From: Photobacterium sp. GB-56
Lineage (GTDB): Bacteria > Pseudomonadota > Gammaproteobacteria > Enterobacterales > Vibrionaceae
Direction: 5' to 3'
DNA length: 64,000 bases
Assembly: GCF_003026105.1 (NCBI RefSeq)
Contig: NZ_PYNW01000003.1
Location: 124,001-188,000 of the forward strand
Positions within the stretch are counted from its first letter, which is position 1, and every line of letters starts with the position of its first letter. Made by a program: the position numbers and the translations under genes. Below are positions 61,228-64,000 of this stretch, piece after piece. The notes beneath the pieces are model-generated. The model was not told the origin of the DNA. It saw nothing but the letters and a program-made list of their open reading frames with translations, and did not search any database.

Positions 61228-64000
61228 ATGAAAAAGTCGTGTATACCTTTAGTTATATTATTAACAGCGTGTGGTGGCGAAGATGATGGTTTTCTCGATC
61301 AGGAAAAACCTTCGAACAATGGCAACGATACTTCTGAGTTTTTACCACCAATTACTAAAGATTATGAAATTATTACCTTTAATCAAAAAGCGATAACACT
61401 AAATCTTAATAATTTATTTTCAGACCTTGATACAGAACAGAAGCATTTAATTGTTAGCATTGGAAAAAACTTTCAAATTAAAAGCCCTAGTACATATGAA
61501 TTATCGAATCATAACTTAACTTATATTCCTAATGGATTTATTGGTGAGCAGGTTATACCTTACAATGTTTTTGATGGTACATCGTCGACGATAGGCTATA
61601 TCAAAATAACTAATGAGCCTTCTTCTGGCTCACCAATTACACCTGATATTATTGAAGTTCATACGCGAGATCTCATTATTTATATGGCGTCGTCTGCAAC
61701 TCAATCATTTAGTCTTGGAAGTAAAGGTACTGTTATTGATTCATTATCAGGGGGATCGCTAGGTCGTATATCTACAAATGGGAATCAAATTACCTATACA
61801 CCCAATATTAATGCTGATGGTGAAGACATACTTTCTTATGTTACGACAGATAGTAACGGTAAGGTTGTATCAGGTACCATTTCCATTAATGTAATTAACG
61901 ATAAACCTGAACCTTTGGTGCCAATTACAAAAGACTATTTTGTTTCTATGGTTACTGGAACCGAGAAAATAATCTCATTGAATTCTGGCCCATCTAATAT
62001 TTCAATAGACACAATTTATGGTGAAAAATTAGGTACAATTAGCTTTTCTGGTAGTCGTTTTACCTATAAATCTATCGCCGGAAAATCAGGTGAAGATATT
62101 ATATTTTACACAATGACGAATAATGATACGGGCCAGACATTCAAAGGAAAGGTTGTTATCGATCTCTCTTTACCTGCTCCCGTCACGAAAGATATTATTC
62201 TGTATGTTGATGCGGGTGAATCAAAAACATTTTCTTTGGGTGATGGTTCATCCATCAATAAGATCCAAGAAATTACTAACGAAAAGTTAGGCTCAGTTTC
62301 AATTAACGGAAGTGAATTTACCTATAATCCGTCTGAAAATAAGTACGGGCAAGATATTTTATCTTATACCATGGCTGATCCAAATAACCCGAATAAAAAA
62401 CAAACAGGCAATATAATTGTTAATGTTGTACCACCTGAAAAGCCAACATTAACATATATAGGTCTTGATTTAGGTGGGGCGAGTTATGAACCTGGTGCCG
62501 AACTAACTTCTTCTTTATATTGTGAAAGGCATTGCGATAGTTATGAATATCAATGGATCATTAATGGAAAAGTGGTCGGGACTGATGAATCTTATACATT
62601 ACAACCAGAAGATATAAATCACGCAGTTAAATTAGAGGTTGTTGGTGTTGATGAGTATGGACAAAAATCTAGTTCTGAGTATTCAATTTACTCTATAGCC
62701 ACTGTCAATCAGATCCATAGCAATCATTATTCATTCATAGCGTCTAAAAGCCCTTCTTTAGATCCTTTTATTTCTTCATCAGATTTTATTGGTTGGGGAG
62801 CTGAAACATTAGGCGCTAAAGACCAATATATGCCAAGACCAGGAGCCGAATACAAACTCGTTGCAACGCAAATGGCTTATGTTTATGTACCTGAATACGA
62901 TGCTGATGGTTGGGTGAAAGCTCCTGTCAATGCATGGGGAGATATTCGGCATGGTGGCGAGATGGGGATATATGATCCAAATTTCGGTACTAATAAACTT
63001 TATTATATTAAAGATTGTGTCGCATCACGTTTTGCATTTGCTTGTGTAACGGGTTTAGATTTTTATGATGACACTGGTGAGATACCATTTGGTAAAGTTT
63101 ATACATGGTATGACCCTAATCATGACGGAAGCTATACCAAAGTCGTTGAAGAAGAGGTCCCTGAAGGTATTGACGTAATTTTTTCTGCTGAAAATGCTTT
63201 CGCTGCACTAAAAGGTGACGACCTTGTGTCTTGGGATGTTAGTGCAAACCCGACAGTATTAAAACTTAATGATGTTGTGAAAGTTTATGATTCAGGAAAG
63301 CAGGACTCAATTTGGAAAAGACGTCCTGGTTTTACCGCAGTGACTTCAACGGGGAGAATCTTCACTTGGTCAGGTGGAGAGACGTCAGCGAATGAGATTA
63401 CTTTTAGTTCCGCAACTGGTACGCCTCTTAACGGTGATGATATTGTATCTGTTCATACAACCGACTCTGCATATGCTGCAGTAATGAAAGATGGCTCGGT
63501 GCAGGTATGGGGTAATACAGATGGGGGGGCGGATATTAATGGGCTCGAACATCATTTATCTTCTGGTGTTGTTGATATTTTCTCCACGTCATCTGCTTTT
63601 GCAGCCTTAAAACAAGATGGAAGCGTTATTGTTTGGGGTGATGAAAGCTGCGGCGGCAAAAATAATACAGGTGTAAACTTAACTGATATTAAAGCAATCT
63701 CTAGTACAACAGATGCATTTGCCGCAATTAAAAATGATGGTTCAGTCGTCACTTGGGGAGATGTATCTGCAGGTGGTGACTCAAGTAGTGTGAGTTCTGA
63801 ATTGATTTCAGGTGTTAAAGATATTGTGGGTAATAGGGAAGCATTTGCCGCTATTAAAAGTGACGGTTCTGTCGTGGTATGGGGATATAATCATGGCGGC
63901 GGTTTAATTACATCAACTGATGGTGTAACTGAACCTACAGAAAATGCTAATTTAGTTTCACGCTTAAAGTCTGGCGTAATTCATATTCAAGCAACATTAT
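61228..64000 (+). CDS. Large surface lipoprotein with tandem beta domains and RCC1-like repeats, C-terminus cut by window edge
   Basis: An open frame runs from the ATG at 61228 (AAGGAAG upstream) to the window edge, 924 codons without a stop. Lipobox LLTACGG is at about residue 15. Residues about 35-410 carry four tandem domains of the type PITKDYxIxx...GEDILSYxxxD, similar to cadherin-like or VCBS bacterial adhesin modules. A segment near 415-480 resembles an Ig-like QWIINGKVVG domain. From about residue 650 RCC1-type repeats occur: AFAALKxDGSVxVWGdxxxGG at least four times. It is probably anchored in the outer membrane and exposed. Ligand and end are unknown. Confidence 0.82.
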   Translation, partial: MKKSCIPLVILLTACGGEDDGFLDQEKPSNNGNDTSEFLPPITKDYEIITFNQKAITLNLNNLFSDLDTEQKHLIVSIGKNFQIKSPSTYELSNHNLTYIPNGFIGEQVIPYNVFDGTSSTIGYIKITNEPSSGSPITPDIIEVHTRDLIIYMASSATQSFSLGSKGTVIDSLSGGSLGRISTNGNQITYTPNINADGEDILSYVTTDSNGKVVSGTISINVINDKPEPLVPITKDYFVSMVTGTEKIISLNSGPSNISIDTIYGEKLGTISFSGSRFTYKSIAGKSGEDIIFYTMTNNDTGQTFKGKVVIDLSLPAPVTKDIILYVDAGESKTFSLGDGSSINKIQEITNEKLGSVSINGSEFTYNPSENKYGQDILSYTMADPNNPNKKQTGNIIVNVVPPEKPTLTYIGLDLGGASYEPGAELTSSLYCERHCDSYEYQWIINGKVVGTDESYTLQPEDINHAVKLEVVGVDEYGQKSSSEYSIYSIATVNQIHSNHYSFIASKSPSLDPFISSSDFIGWGAETLGAKDQYMPRPGAEYKLVATQMAYVYVPEYDADGWVKAPVNAWGDIRHGGEMGIYDPNFGTNKLYYIKDCVASRFAFACVTGLDFYDDTGEIPFGKVYTWYDPNHDGSYTKVVEEEVPEGIDVIFSAENAFAALKGDDLVSWDVSANPTVLKLNDVVKVYDSGKQDSIWKRRPGFTAVTSTGRIFTWSGGETSANEITFSSATGTPLNGDDIVSVHTTDSAYAAVMKDGSVQVWGNTDGGADINGLEHHLSSGVVDIFSTSSAFAALKQDGSVIVWGDESCGGKNNTGVNLTDIKAISSTTDAFAAIKNDGSVVTWGDVSAGGDSSSVSSELISGVKDIVGNREAFAAIKSDGSVVVWGYNHGGGLITSTDGVTEPTENANLVSRLKSGVIHIQATL

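Overview
The window reads as a chromosomal segment of a marine gammaproteobacterium of the Vibrionaceae, most like Photobacterium. The grounds are the low GC content, close resemblance of the housekeeping proteins to enterobacterial and vibrio relatives, a Vibrio-type integron attC site, and a complete selenocysteine-dependent formate hydrogenlyase (FHL) cluster. Species cannot be fixed from the sequence alone.

Layout. 1-3.5 kb: a truncated acyltransferase, a GNAT/MerR-methyltransferase pair and a DUF1275 membrane protein. 3.6-22.4 kb: an FHL regulon. It comprises hycBCDEFGHI (group 4 [NiFe] hydrogenase plus its maturation factors), hydN-fdhF (UGA-encoded selenocysteine with a SECIS hairpin), an FhlA-type sigma-54 activator, fdhD, and hupE-hypF-hypA-hypB. 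The two structural operons share the same control geometry: arrays of TGTCGA repeats lie about 110-116 bp upstream of GG-N10-GC sigma-54 promoters. A perfect FNR box precedes the activator gene. Formate accumulated in fermentation should therefore activate FhlA, which drives both operons, while FNR supplies the anaerobic input. hypC, hypD and hypE are not in the window.

22.5-36.7 kb: mixed metabolic and surface genes. Two paralogous brnQ branched-chain amino acid carriers are each preceded by a short unlisted leader ORF ending in Ile/Val/Leu codons, followed by alternating complementary segments. This looks like ribosome-mediated attenuation of an amino acid transporter and is the most interesting find here. 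Two decayed genes also lie in this part: a diguanylate cyclase with a one-base deletion in its GGDEF motif, and a C-terminal remnant of an alpha/beta hydrolase.

36.7-41 kb: a second-looking heat-shock module (dnaJ without the zinc-finger domain, dnaK, ibpA with a ROSE-type RNA thermometer). A heavily structured intergenic element lies between dnaJ and dacA. 41.4-51.5 kb: an RND efflux pair, a trimeric autotransporter, small unknown proteins, and an arsR-arsH-acr3-arsC operon.

51.8-54.6 kb: an accessory island with three attC-type sites, cassette boundaries that obey the integron complementarity rule, a ParA cassette, a zinc-ribbon membrane-protein cassette and IS91-family debris, but no integron integrase. 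54.7-64 kb: a ClsC-like lipoprotein, small enzymes, a DUF4397 lipoprotein, an almost 1 kb AT-rich gap, an outer-membrane beta-barrel, and a large partial lipoprotein with tandem beta domains followed by RCC1-like repeats running off the right edge.
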